DNA of 23,909 nucleotides from Baffinella frigidus (lineage: Eukaryota > Cryptophyceae > Cryptomonadales > Baffinellaceae): assembly GCA_026770585.1 (NCBI GenBank), contig MU646325.1:957458-981366 (forward strand), in the 5' to 3' direction. Shown one piece after another: positions 1 to 15,700 of the stretch; positions within the stretch are counted from its first letter, which is position 1; the number at the start of each line of letters is the position of its first letter. The notes under the pieces were generated by a model, which had not been told where the DNA came from, did no database searches, and saw only the letters and a program-made list of their open reading frames with translations. The position numbers and the translations under genes are program-made.

Positions 1-94
1 AACCTCAACCCCCCTAACCCCGTTTCGCGGATCGCACTTGAACTTGGTGGAAGCGGAGGCGCGCACCCAGTTCACGCGCGAGAGCTTCTCCTAC

Positions 95-97
<3 letters not shown>

Positions 98-142
<45 letters not shown>

Positions 143-265
143 AGACAGAGACAGAGACAGAGATAGAGAGATAGAGAAAGAGTGTGTGTGAGAGAGAGAG
201 AGCGAGAGAGAGAGAGTGTGTGTGTGTCTGTGTGTGTGTGAGAGAGAGAGAGAGCGAGAGAGAGA
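98..265. repeat. GA/GT microsatellite
   Basis: Impure GAGA runs with TGTGTG blocks follow directly after an exon-like TGCGAG, as if the repeat grew out of the exon end. Confidence 0.95.
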
Positions 266-300
266 ACCGTACGCCCCTAAACCTTACACAACCATCCAGA

Positions 301-432
301 TCGCACCTCAACTTCGTGGAAGCGGAGGCGCGCAACAAGTTCACGCGCGAATCCTACACCTTCTGCGACCGCACCGCGGAAGCCTTCTTCGACTTCTGCC
401 ACTCACGGAGAGACAAACGCGTCATCCTATAA
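301..432 (+). CDS. Unidentified gene, 3' exon (with degraded copies on both sides)
   Basis: After an ATCCAG acceptor at about 299 a frame reads HLNFVEAEARNKFTRESYTF, then CDRTAEAFFDFCHSRRDKRV and IL before TAA at 430-432. A copy at 38-104 (HLNLVEAEARTQFTRESFSY) runs into the GA repeat. A second copy at 579-665 (EARNQLTRESSTFCDRTAEA, then FFIFCHS) lacks the start. Differences among copies fall mainly at third codon positions or are serine codon switches (TCC/AGC) in this frame, which suggests past selection on the plus strand. The CHSRRDKRVIL-stop end recurs at 440-474 and 796-832. No family recognised; the gene start is left of the window. Confidence 0.4.
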   Translation, partial: SHLNFVEAEARNKFTRESYTFCDRTAEAFFDFCHSRRDKRVIL

Positions 433-483
433 GCGTGTGTCCCTTCGCGAGAAAAGACACGCGCGGTGTCCTCTGATCCGAGG

Positions 484-776
484 CTCGGATCTCGGATCTC
501 GAGTCTCGGGGGTCCCGGGTCCCGGATCTCGGATCGGATGGGGTCTCGGGGGTCTCGGGATTCGGGGCTCGGGTTTCGGATCGGGAGGCGCGCAACCAGT
601 TGACGCGCGAATCCTCCACTTTCTGCGACCGCACCGCCGAGGCCTTCTTCATCTTCTGCCACTCATCCTATGATCCGCTCATGATTCAGGGAATGGATCC
701 GTTTCGGGTCTCGGGTCTCGGGTCTCGGGTCGGATGGTCGGAGGGGTTCGGGTCTCGGGTCCTGGGTCTCGGGCAG
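484..776. repeat. GGGTCTC / GGATCTC degenerate heptamers with exon copy between
   Basis: Two blocks (484-585 and 700-776) of GGGTCTCG, GGATCTCG and GGGTTCGG units flank the third copy of the 5' exon. They resemble the telomere-like heptamers elsewhere in the window. Confidence 0.7.
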
Positions 777-880
777 AAGAGGCACTTTCGACTTGTGTCA
801 CGCGAGAAGAGACACTTCCGTCGTCCTCCGATGATTCACGGAGAGGGGCACCGGGTAGCTGAAGCGTACATGTAACCTAA

Positions 881-1088
881 GGAGGTTTTGGTCTGGCACT
901 GTTGATAGCTCAAGGACAACGATGGAAGAAACACCTTGATCGTACCGCAAAGCGTTCAACCAAACAAATCCTATCTACCCATGTAGAGAGAGTGTGAATA
1001 CATCACACTACCAATCACAACCAAGCACGGTGCTGCTCCCCGTTGTGCCACACACCACGTCGGTCTCGCCGAAGCCTTGAGATAAATA
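881..1088. other. Unassigned spacer
   Basis: No exon, hairpin or repeat recognised between the third exon copy and the first MITE. Confidence 0.5.
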
Positions 1089-1211
1089 TACAGCGGTACC
1101 TCGCTCATAAGAAACCGCCCCCCCCCTCTAGGACCACCTTAGGGCCCTAGTCATAGGCCTACTGTAGTGTCCTAGGAGGGCGCAGTTTCTTATGAGCGAG
1201 GTACCCCTGTA
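1089..1211. mobile_element. MITE family A, copy 1
   Basis: A non-coding palindromic element. The arms TACAGSGGTACCTCGCTCAT and the mirror ATGAGCGAGGTACCCCTGTA bracket C-runs/G-runs and a CCTAGGACC...GGGCCCTAG core. TA lies at both edges. Confidence 0.9.
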
Positions 1212-1396
1212 GGCAGGTGTTTTCGACGTGTGCCAGAAGACCAGCGCACGGACAAGCGCGTTGCCTTTTGCTCCAAGCCGGGTTTCGGGTTTCGGGGATG
1301 GTGGGGGGGTGGGTTTCATGTCTCGGGTCGCAAACGGCGTAGCCTTCTCTGAGGGGACCGCCCCTAGGGTGGTCCTAGCCCTCGTAGGACTCACCC

Positions 1397-1520
1397 TACA
1401 GAGGTACCTCGCCCATAAGAAACCGCCTCCCCCTCTAGGACCCTGCAGTAGGACCATGCCTATGGCCCTACGGTGGTCCTGGGGGGGGGGGGGGGTTCTT
1501 ATGAGCGAGGTACCCCTGTA
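1397..1520. mobile_element. MITE family A, copy 2
   Basis: Same terminal arms and core, with a G-run of about 16 before the right arm. It abuts copy 3. Confidence 0.9.
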
Positions 1521-1522
1521 CA

Positions 1523-1646
1523 TGTAGGGAACCTCGCCCATGAGACAACGCTCACCCCCTAGCTAGGACCACCACAGGGCCCTAGGCATAGGGCTACTGT
1601 AGGTTCCTAGGGGGGGTCGTTTTCTTGTGAGCGAGGTACCTCTGTA
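1523..1646. mobile_element. MITE family A, copy 3 (diverged)
   Basis: Left arm reads GGAACCTCGCCCATGAGA, right arm TTGTGAGCGAGGTACCTCTG. It lies head to tail with copy 2, two bases apart. Confidence 0.85.
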
Positions 1647-1659
1647 CTGTACAAGGGGT

Positions 1660-2110
1660 ACATGGGTTACTCGCGATGAAGGAAACACCATTTAAGGGAA
1701 AACACCGGATCTGATGTGTAGACCATAATAAATCAAAGACCGCAACCGACCGTTTGTGTATGCGTACCTTCTTTTACAGGGGTATCTGGGCTATAAGAAC
1801 ACGAGTGCCCCGACATCGGTCGGTTTCCGTTTTCTTAAATTAGTACCGGGGGGTTGTTCAATTCAAGGACAGTCACCGCCCGGTTGTCGGAGAGCTGTAC
1901 TCAAAAAAGAAGGTCCACCACCGCCCCTAGGCTCCTCCGTGGTAGAGGCGTTGCTTGCGAATTATGATTTGCAAGTACACTGTAGGGTCCTCGGGGGGGG
2001 CGCATTGTGACGAGTGAGGAACCCCTCTCGTATGAGCGAGGAACCTCTGTCTTAAGAGCGAGGAAACCCAGTCTTATGAGCGAGGAACCCCTGTCTTGCG
2101 AGAGAGGAAC
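1660..2110. repeat. Decayed family A fragments and a tandem array of the right arm
   Basis: A decayed left arm lies at about 1776 and a right half at 1975-2010. They are followed at 2009-2110 by about five tandem units of TATGAGCGAGGAACCCCTGT (20-24 bp), an amplification of the MITE end alone. 1660-1775 shows nothing recognisable. Confidence 0.7.
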
Positions 2111-2225
2111 CCATGTGCAGGACCATAGCGCGCTCGCCTCGCTCGCTCGTGCGAGGCTAGGTTGTCGCCAGCACCTTGCCGCTGGCATGCTGCCCAAGAA
2201 GTGCGCAAGGCCCAGCAGGACCCCA

Positions 2226-2401
2226 CTACAGGGATACCTCACTCATAAGAAACGCCCACCTCCCGAGACCCCACTACAGAGGTACCTCACTCATAAGAAA
2301 CGCCCATCCCCCAAGGACCACCACAGGGCCCTGGGCATAGTCCTACGTGTACTGCAGGGTTGTAGCGAGGGCGCACCGCCTTATGGCGAGTTACCCCTGT
2401 A
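2226..2401. mobile_element. MITE family A, copy 4 with duplicated left arm
   Basis: The left arm (ACCTCACTCATAAGAAACGC) occurs twice, at about 2234 and 2283, before the core and a worn right arm ending CCCCTGTACA. Confidence 0.8.
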
Positions 2402-2406
2402 CAGGT

Positions 2407-2510
2407 CTCGACAACGAGGATTTGCTCCCACTCTTGAGGGCTGTCAACGAGGATTTGCTCCCACGCTCGAGGGCTGACAACGAGGGTTTGCTCCCACGCA
2501 CACTGGTTTG
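2407..2510. repeat. Minisatellite, about 33 bp x 3
   Basis: Units of ACAACGAGGATTTGCTCCCA followed by CGCTCGAGGGCTG. A short CA run at 2518-2537 follows. Confidence 0.85.
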
Positions 2511-2678
2511 CGGGCCGCACACGCACACACACACACCAGGGGCCCGACTGCTTTTTGCTTTACTTATACCAGACAAAAGCAAATCGAAACGCTTCATCCG
2601 AAGCACGCCTCACGCGTGACTCGGGAGAGTACTCCCGCGTCGTGTAAAACGCATCTCCGAGAAGCGACCCAGCGAACC

Positions 2679-2705
2679 GATTTAGTACCCCTCGAAAACA
2701 ACGAT

Positions 2706-2720
<15 letters not shown>
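2679..2720 (-). repeat. Echo of the FNR stop region
   Basis: GATTTAGTACCCCTCGA at about 2680 repeats GATTTAGTACACCTCGA of the FNR end, giving a second Tyr-stop (FEGY-stop against VEVY-stop) just past the gene. Confidence 0.65.
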
Positions 2721-8668
<5,948 letters not shown>

Positions 8669-8846
8669 CCTCTTGGTGACTGATCCGCGGGCCGACTTTT
8701 ACATTTTATAATTTCCGGTGCGGCATTGGAGCCGTTAAGTTGTCACAATTTCCAAAAGTGTCAAAGTTGACGCGTGCCTTGACTTGAGGACATAAAGTTG
8801 ACAGGATTGGTCAAATCCGCGGCCGGATCTTTAGATCGGGAGGAGA
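8669..8846. promoter_or_regulatory. Divergent promoter between FNR and the 8847 gene
   Basis: Only 178 bases separate the two divergent start codons, so both 5' leaders and core promoters must fit here, unless an upstream non-coding exon exists. No TATA box is obvious; there is an AT-rich stretch at about 8700-8712. AAGTTGTC occurs at about 8737, and AAAGTTGAC twice (about 8764 and 8795). The second forms an imperfect inverted repeat with a nearby GGTCAAAT. Sharing of light-driven control with FNR is inference. Confidence 0.5.
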
Positions 8847-9203
8847 ATGGGAAGATGGGCTCTACCTCTCGCCGCCGTGTGCATCGTTCTGGAACGCGTT
8901 GGCGGCTTTGCTTCCAGCGCGTGCCGCCCCGCCACGGGACTGCGATGTGTTTCTGCGCTGACTCGGCATCGTCTCGGCGGGCAGCACGCCCAGGCTGGCC
9001 TCGGTGACCCGACGCTGCGAGCTCCTCCTTTCGGGCAACCAGCATGGCCAGGCGCAGGTCCTTTGGAGGGGATGAGGTCGGTGGTGCTGCGGCAGACGAA
9101 TGGGTACTCTGAGGGGGCGATATTCAGCCCCGTGGAGGTGCTGGATGTGCAGGACAACTCGACGCTGCTGTTCCGCGTCGTACCGCCGGAGGAGGAGGTA
9201 TAG
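8847..9203 (+). CDS. Secreted or plastid-targeted protein of unknown function, probable first exon
   Basis: An open frame of 118 codons begins with MGRWALPLAAVCIVLERVGG followed by Phe21, a hydrophobic signal peptide with Phe at +1 as in secondary plastid proteins. A basic, transit-like segment follows, and the last 45 residues look like a folded start (NGYSEGAIFSPVEVLDVQ). The frame ends in GTA TAG, but the three GAG codons before it create a good donor, GAG|GTATAG, at 9197/9198. The gene may therefore continue in frame 0. The next plus-strand exon I recognise is the methyltransferase exon at 12336, also phase 0. This could be the 5' end of that gene, but its usual middle region is not seen, so the link is only a suggestion. 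I do not recognise the family. Confidence 0.5.
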   Translation: MGRWALPLAAVCIVLERVGGFASSACRPATGLRCVSALTRHRLGGQHAQAGLGDPTLRAPPFGQPAWPGAGPLEGMRSVVLRQTNGYSEGAIFSPVEVLDVQDNSTLLFRVVPPEEEV

Positions 9204-9682
9204 CCAGCCCACACAGATAGACGCCAGCAATAGAATTGTGTGCCCCGCCCCTTTCCTGGGCCGCGGTTTGCTCCTACACACTCCATCTGACGAATCACAG
9301 CGAATCACAATAGCTGCTGGGCGGCCCCCAGCAAATTTCCATCCTTGAAAGGTTTTCCGGATGTGTACCGGGGGATGGGTTGGTTGAGCGGTGGTACCCC
9401 TCTGGTAAAAACCCGGGAAACCTGAACAGATCAAACCGCCTTACTTCGGGAGGGCGATTGGTTCCTGATCCGGGAGACGTTCGACTGTTGCCTGGCCTCG
9501 ATCTAATCGGGGCGAAGATATAATTTCAAACTACTCTCCGCCCGTAGGGAATTGGAGACGTCAGAAAATTTCTGAAGGGGACGCTCCAAATCCTCACGAG
9601 GGCGAGTATTCCACTCTGTAACCTGGAGTTTTTGATTTTATGGGTGTCCAATAAATTTCATGAGCATTTTAAGTTAAACCTT
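9204..9682. other. Unassigned stretch
   Basis: No exon or repeat family recognised, except a CCCGGGAAACC motif at about 9410 shared with later repeats. Confidence 0.4.
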
Positions 9683-9935
9683 CGGCCGGCGTTGATGCGC
9701 TGGGCAGCGCTCAAAAGGGCAGGGAACCACACGAGGCTACCCGTGCGAACAGATAAAAGGGACTTTTAAAGTTTTGTGGGGAAATGGTCACGTGTCGCGC
9801 GTCTCCGCGGCGGGAGCTGTGTAAAGTCGCTGCTTTTCATCTGAAAATTACTACACACGTTTACAATCGACATTTATTATGTTCGCATAGGTAGCCTCGT
9901 GTGGAACTCGACCTTGTGCTCCAGCCGGGCTACGG
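9683..9935. repeat. Dispersed repeat copy interrupted by a MITE
   Basis: 9683-9727 plus 9904-9935 together match 10111-10186 (CGGCCGG...GATGCGC...CAGCGCTC, then CGACCTTGTGCTCCAGCC). The gap is the family C element. Confidence 0.8.
9728..9903. mobile_element. MITE family C, copy 1
   Basis: The arms CACACGAGGCTACCCGTGCG and its mirror end CGCATAGGTAGCCTCGTGTG enclose about 130 non-coding bases. GAAC flanks both sides, a possible 4-bp target duplication. The empty site is preserved in the paralogous repeat at 10111. Confidence 0.85.
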
Positions 9936-10110
9936 CCACCGAACAAGTTGACAAGATTGTGGGGGCCTAACGTAGGTGTTGGTTGCTTTTGTACCAGAAT
10001 CTATTAGATGGCTGCGTTGCTCGGACTCCCCGTAGTGAAGGTGTCTTGAGAAGAAAAGTGTCTTGAGATTTTCCTCTAGGTTCCCTCCAGCGTGGTTAAT
10101 GTTGAATGTT

Positions 10111-10186
10111 CGGCCGGATTGGATGCGCAGAGCAGCGCTCGACGGGGGAAGGAACCCGACCTTGTGCTCCAGCCAGGCTACGGGTG
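10111..10186. repeat. Paralogous empty site of the family C insertion
   Basis: Matches the two halves flanking 9728-9903 without the element. Further decayed copies of the CAGCCAGGCTACGGGTGCGG part lie at about 10555 and 10865. Confidence 0.8.
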
Positions 10187-10194
10187 CGGCCCTG

Positions 10195-11075
10195 CACCCA
10201 TCCTCGGATCCTGCAAGGCTCCTCCATCCTCTTATTATTTCCATCCTCTGCTCATTTACATTTGCGTCTTGTATTCGTTCCTGCATCCCTCCTCTATGCA
10301 TTTATATTTCCGTGTTGTCTTCATTCCGATGCTCTCTTCGTTTCCATCCTCTGTTCATTTCCATCCTATTTTCATTTCTGTCCCATGTGCTCATTTCCTA
10401 GTGCCCCTCCCACACGGAACACCACGAGCCCCCCCCCCCCTTTTGTGAAACGAAGTCTCGTCCAATATCGACCCTGCCCCCCTCCTCTGATGCAGCGCCT
10501 CTCTCATGATTTCCTTCCTGTGCGAATTTCCACCCTGTATGCATTGCCTGGCGCTGCAGCCAGGCGACGGGTGCGACCCTGCACCCATCCTCTATGCGTT
10601 TCGATCCGTTATGCATTTTCACGCTCTCTTCCTTTCCATCCTCGGTTCATTTCCAACCACCTGTGTTCATATCCACCCTCTATTCCTAGCTCTGTCCCAG
10701 TTCAATTTGGGCTCGTAGATATTCCACCCCCCCCAAAAAATCACAGGTAAATTTTGACCCCCCCCCTCCATGAAGTTAACCTGTGAAAATTCGGGGGGGG
10801 GGGCGAAATATCTACGAGCCCAAATTGAACTGGGACAGAGCTAGTATTCATTTCCTGGTGCTGGAGGCAGGCTACGGGTGTGGCCATGCATCTCTCATCT
10901 ATTCATTGCCCGCCTCTTCATTTCCACCCGCTATTCATTTCCAACTTGTATGTATGTACACCCTCTACCCCATTTCCATTCTCTATCCTTTCCACCCTGC
11001 TCCATTGATTTCGAAACAATAAGTATTTTCATCCTCTCTTCAATTCTAACGTGTATGCATTTCCGCCACGATTCG
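10195..11075. repeat. Degenerate pyrimidine minisatellite
   Basis: Loose units of 15-20 bases built on TTCATTTCCATCCTCT. Open frames through it are artefacts of the composition. Confidence 0.8.
10686..10844. mobile_element. MITE-like element E with long inverted arms
   Basis: The left arm starts CTAGCTCTGTCCCAGTTCAA and the right arm ends TTGAACTGGGACAGAGCTAG, nearly perfect over about 40 bp with C-run/G-run centres. TATTC flanks both sides, a likely 5-bp duplication. Confidence 0.85.
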
Positions 11076-11215
11076 GATCCGGGGGGCCTCTGCATCCCCA
11101 CATCCCGAATCAGAACCCTAAACTCTCAACCTGACACCCTCAACCCTAAATCCTGAACACCACACCCGAAACGCTAAGGTTTGGATGTATCCCTGGGCAG
11201 ATGGGGGGATGGAAC

Positions 11216-11720
11216 GCACCCCTCGACCTACCTCTGCCTCCAGGCAAGCTCCCTCCAAAAGTCAACCGCCACGCGTAAAGTACACAGTGAAAATGTCCTC
11301 CGCCGCGCGTAATGTACACAGTGACAGCCTGCGAGGGAGCCCCCTCTCGCATTCTCCTGCGTTGTCACGAGGCCCAGTTGGCTCCGCATACACTTTTGCA
11401 CCCCTCAACCTACCTCAGCCTCCAGGCAAGCCCCCTCCAAAAGTCAACTGATACGCGTAATGTACACAGAGACAGCCAGGGCGGGAGCCCTCTCTCTCCT
11501 TCTACTAATACCACTCTCGCGAATGATCCAAACGGCAAGCGCCACGCGTAATGCACAGAGTAACAGCCTGAGCCGCAGCCCCCTCTCGCATTCTCCTTGT
11601 TTCCTCTCACATACTTGGCTCCGCATGTGCTTTCGCACCCCTCGACCTACCTCTGCTTCCACGCAAGCCCCCTCTCCTTGTCCTCAAGAACATACCCCTT
11701 CCAACCCCCACCGTAAATAG
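11216..11720. repeat. Large tandem repeat (about 180-240 bp units, 3 copies)
   Basis: Units begin GCACCCCTCRACCTACCTC at 11216, 11398 and 11635. They carry CCACGCGTAATG(T)ACACAG and CCCCCTCTCGCATTCTCC. A part copy reappears at 12186-12275. Confidence 0.85.
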
Positions 11721-12335
11721 CCCCCTAAGAAAATCTCTCGGTCTTCTATTTTTTGTTACTCCCAAACAGTAGGCTTCACAGGAATTTTCGACTAGAAATC
11801 TAGTTGAAGTGCCGAATAATAAGATTTCTTTCTACCGAGCAATTCTTCATTGCCACCACGAGAACAAACGGACCGATCTGCGAAGCCACTGTGTGGCAAG
11901 CCTTGGTAATGGGTGGTCCAATATTCTGCGAGCAGAAAAGGCCTACCTCGGATTGGTGGGCACGCAGAAAGGCAACGCTAGCGGTGGACTTTTTTGGACG
12001 CGACCCGGTGCATATCTGCGAGACAAAACAGAGCAGTCCTTAAAAAAAATCAAACGTGCTTTCAAAACCTGACAAGAAAGCCAAATCCGCCGCTAGACCA
12101 CGACTGAAGTCCTTCTCTGAAAAGGATGTTTGCCTTTGTTTTTCATTAAATGCCCATTGTGACCCCTCTCCTTACTTCATATGTACTAATACCACTCTCA
12201 CGCCTGAAGAAGATTGATTCAAAATTCAACAACCACGCGTTTTGTGAACGGTAACAGCCTGAGTCTCGATCCTTAATAAACGCACTTTCCCGAGACACCC
12301 CGACGGGTAAGCGCGAACGCCTCTCGTCTTTGCAG
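11721..12335. other. Mostly single-copy stretch before the methyltransferase exons
   Basis: Contains the doubtful 87-codon frame, a part copy of the 11.2 kb repeat, and a good polypyrimidine tract with TTTGCAG acceptor at 12327-12335. Confidence 0.4.
11809..12072 (+). CDS. Unique-looking open frame of 87 codons, doubtful gene
   Basis: This stretch is not low-complexity and not part of the neighbouring tandem repeats. The frame reads MPNNKISFYRAILHCHHENK and later LVGTQKGNASGGLFWTRPGA, ending TGA. No motif is recognised, codon use is less G/C-rich at third positions than in the sure exons, and no clear splice sites flank it. It could be an exon remnant or chance. Confidence 0.15.
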   Translation: MPNNKISFYRAILHCHHENKRTDLRSHCVASLGNGWSNILRAEKAYLGLVGTQKGNASGGLFWTRPGAYLRDKTEQSLKKIKRAFKT

Positions 12336-12556
12336 GTCGTACACGAGGAGGTCAGGCGACGCGCCGCAGCAGGGCCCGCCTCGGTGCTTGACTCTGTACA
12401 AAATTTACAAAACAAAACAGTTAACCCCTTTGAAACACTGGTGCAGTTCGTACACGAGGAGGTGACGCGACGCGCTGCGGAGGGGGGCGCCTCGGATGGC
12501 GTGTCGGTGCTTGACTACGGGACGGGCTCGGGGGTCCTCGCGCTGCTCGCTGCTAG
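12336..12556 (+). repeat. Duplicated methyltransferase exon (two copies in one open frame)
   Basis: TCGTACACGAGGAGGT opens both copies (12337 and 12448), 111 bases apart, so the frame stays the same. The first copy (VVHEEVRRRAAAGPASVLD) is cut short within motif I. The second (FVHEEVTRRAAEGGASDGVS then VLDYGTGSG) is complete. Confidence 0.85.
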
Positions 12557-12602
12557 GTGCGCCTGTGCTGCCAAGCGGCTGCGCGAACCCCTCCTCTCTG
12601 TT

Positions 12603-12646
<44 letters not shown>

Positions 12647-12688
12647 CTCTCTCCTCTCTCGCTATCCTCTCTTTCTCTTTCTCTCTCT

Positions 12689-12719
<31 letters not shown>

Positions 12720-15700
12720 CTCTCTCTCTCCTCTCTCGCTATCCTCTTTTTCTCTTTCTCTCTCTCTCTTCTCTCTCTCTCTCCTCTCTCTCTCTCTCCT
12801 CTCTCTCTCCCTCGCTTTCTCTATTACTCTCGCGCCTTGAGTTGAGTGATCCAATAGTCTATGGGCCTTATGACGAGCCCGCCTCGGCACTATCAACTCT
12901 GCCACACGGAAATGTCGACGCGGCCTTTTCCGGCACGCCCAAAGTTGTCCCCCCTCCCGTAAGTTGCCGGGTTTTTTTATCCCCCGGGGTTGCACACGGC
13001 AGGTGTGGGGCGGGGCGCGTGGTTGTAGTGTGCTTAGACGCCGCCCAAAGTTGTCCCCCTCACTTAAGTCACTGCGTTTTGATTAAGTTGCTGGGGGTTG
13101 ATTAAGTTGACGGCGGGGCAGGTGTGGGGCGATCTGTGGGGTGGAATGCGTGGTTGGAGCGGATATAGACCACGCCCAAAGTTGTCCCTACTTGCTTAAG
13201 TCACCGTGTTTTGATTAAGTTGCCGGGGGTTGATTAAGTTGACGGTGAGGCAGGTGGGGGGCGGGGCGCCTGGTGGGAGTGGACATAGACGATGCCCAAA
13301 GTTGTCCCCCCTCCCATAAGTTGTCTGGCTATGAATGCTCCGGGGTTCTGAATGCTCCGGGAAACGGCAGGTGTGGGGCGGGGCGGGTTGTTGGAGTGGA
13401 CATTGACGACGAGACGCTGGACCACGCCCGGAGCAACTGGGAGCGCCAGGCACCGCGCTGATCCCTGAAGCCTACACCCTACAACCTACGCCCCAAACCC
13501 CAAACCCCAAACCCCAAACCCCAAACCCCAAACCCCAAACCCAACCCCCTAAACCCCAAACCCCAAACCCCAAACCCCAAGCCCCAAACCCCAAATCCCA
13601 AACCCCAAGCCCTATGCCCTACACCCTAAACCCTTAACCCTAAACCCTAAACCCTAAACCCTAAACCCTAAACNNNNNNNNNNAACCCCAAGCCCTATGC
13701 CCTACACCCTAAACCCTTAACCCTAAACCCTAAACCCTAAACCCTAAACCCTAAACCCTAAACCCTAAACCCTAGACCCTCAACTCAACCCTAGACCCTC
13801 AACTCTGAACCCTAAACCCCAAACCCTAAACCCCAAACCCTCAACCCTAAACCCTGAACCCTGAACCCTGAACCCTGAACCCTAAACCCTAAACCCTAAA
13901 CCCTAAACCTCAAACCCAAAACTCAAAACCCTAAACCCTAAACCCTGAACCCAAACCCCTAAACCAGGGAGGATCCTCCGAGATGCAGTTCATTCACGGA
14001 CGAGAGGTTCCTACCCCCCATTTCGACCTCGACATTTTACCCCCGATTTCGACCTCGAAATTCTACCCCCGATTTAGTCTCGCCGCCTCATAGATTATTT
14101 GGCCGTTTCATTCTTTTAGGGCTTGAAATACCGGGATTTGTAGGGTGCTGGAAATCCTTTAGATGGGCTCGCTTCGAAATGGACTCTATTAAGGTGACGC
14201 GATGAGATTTAGACCTTGAACTTCCACCCCCTATTTACACCTCGAATTCGCTCTACCCCCGGATCAGACCTCAAACTCTTGGGATGGTTTTGTAACGGGC
14301 TGGTCACGCACCCGTCCGCGTTTCTCCAAGAAATTGCAAAATTGCCGCTATGTAACAAATTGGTCGTTTTCAAAGAGGGTTTGACCGTTCAGGGGTTAAG
14401 CTCAGGGGTTAAGCTGTTCAGGGGTGAAGCTCACGGGTTAAGCGGTTAAGCGAGTTGAGGGGTTAAGCGTTCAGGGGTTAAGCTGTTCAGGGGTTAAGCT
14501 CACGGGTTAAGCGGTTAAGCAAGTTGAGGGGTTGAGCCTTACACCCCTGAACCCTGAAGAGGTCTTGGTCCGGAATTTAAGCCCTAAACCCTGAACCCTG
14601 AACCCTGAAGCCACTCGATTGCACAGATTCTGCCCGGGGCGTCCGGAGTGTACATCGCTGACGATTTCGCGTCCCGCACCTTCTCGGTTGTGGTACACCC
14701 GAGGCCCAAACCCCTACACCCTGACACCTAACCTCTAACCCCCAAATTCCTACACCCTGAACCCTAACACCTCACACCTTACCCCTCACCCCTAAACCCT
14801 GCACCCGAAACCCGAAACCGTACCCGTCAACCCCGAACAATGAAGTTGCACTGATGATTTTGTTTCCCGCACCTTCTCACTCGTGGTAACTCCCAAGCCC
14901 TAGACCCTAAACCCTATCCTCTATCACTGGCCCCTCACACCTAAACCCTAAACCCTAAACCCTAAACCCTAAACCCTAAACCCTAAACCCTAAACACTAA
15001 ACCCTAAACCCTGAACCCTAAACCCTAAACCCTAAACCCTGAGCCCTAAAGTTGCCCCAAACCTGAAATAAATCATATATCTATGGGGGTGCATCCGGAG
15101 GGTACATCGCTGAGGATGTAGCATCCCACACCCTCTCTGTCGTGGTAACCCCCAACCCGGTTTCGTCGGGGGCAACCCTGAACCCTAAACCACCCCCCCC
15201 TGAACCCCAAACCCTAAATCCTAAAGTTGCCATGCACCCTAAACTCTATGTCGAATCCAAGGGTTTTGCGTCCCGCACCTTCTCAGTCGTGGTGACCCCT
15301 AACCCCCAAAAACAAAAACCTGAACCCTGAAGTTGGCGTCAACCTCAAATTCACGTCTAATAGGGGGGTGCTTTCTGCAACGGGATACAATGGGATTTCG
15401 TGAATACCCCATAAGTTGACACTCCATAAGACCCTACGGTACCAAATGTGTAGGCCCATCGATCCCTTCTCGTCCTCACGGTGTATCCCCCTTTTAGGCG
15501 GCGAACATGCTACGTTCACGCCCTTTTCAAACGCCATAAACGCTGCAATTACACCCTTTTCAGACGCCATAAATGCTGTGTTTACACCCTTTTTAGACGG
15601 CGAACTCATCACGACTTACTCTCCTTTTAGTTGGCGAAACTGCGGCGCTCACACCCCTTTCAGATGCCGTAAACGCTGCGTCTTCCCTCCTTTTAGGTGG

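Noticed and set aside
72-344. Minus-strand frame rich in Ser, Leu and Thr
   Set aside because: Produced by the GA/GT repeat; no splice sites or conserved blocks.
10106-10750. 214-codon plus frame
   Set aside because: Runs through the degenerate CATCCTCTTTC minisatellite; composition artefact.
12405-13105. Long Ser/Leu-rich and Arg/Glu-rich open frames on both strands
   Set aside because: They are translations of the CT/GA microsatellite; the real coding signal is the short methyltransferase exon at their left edge.
13475-13965. Chromosome end
   Set aside because: The TTTAGGG-type array is internal, degenerate and flanked on both sides by exons of the same gene.
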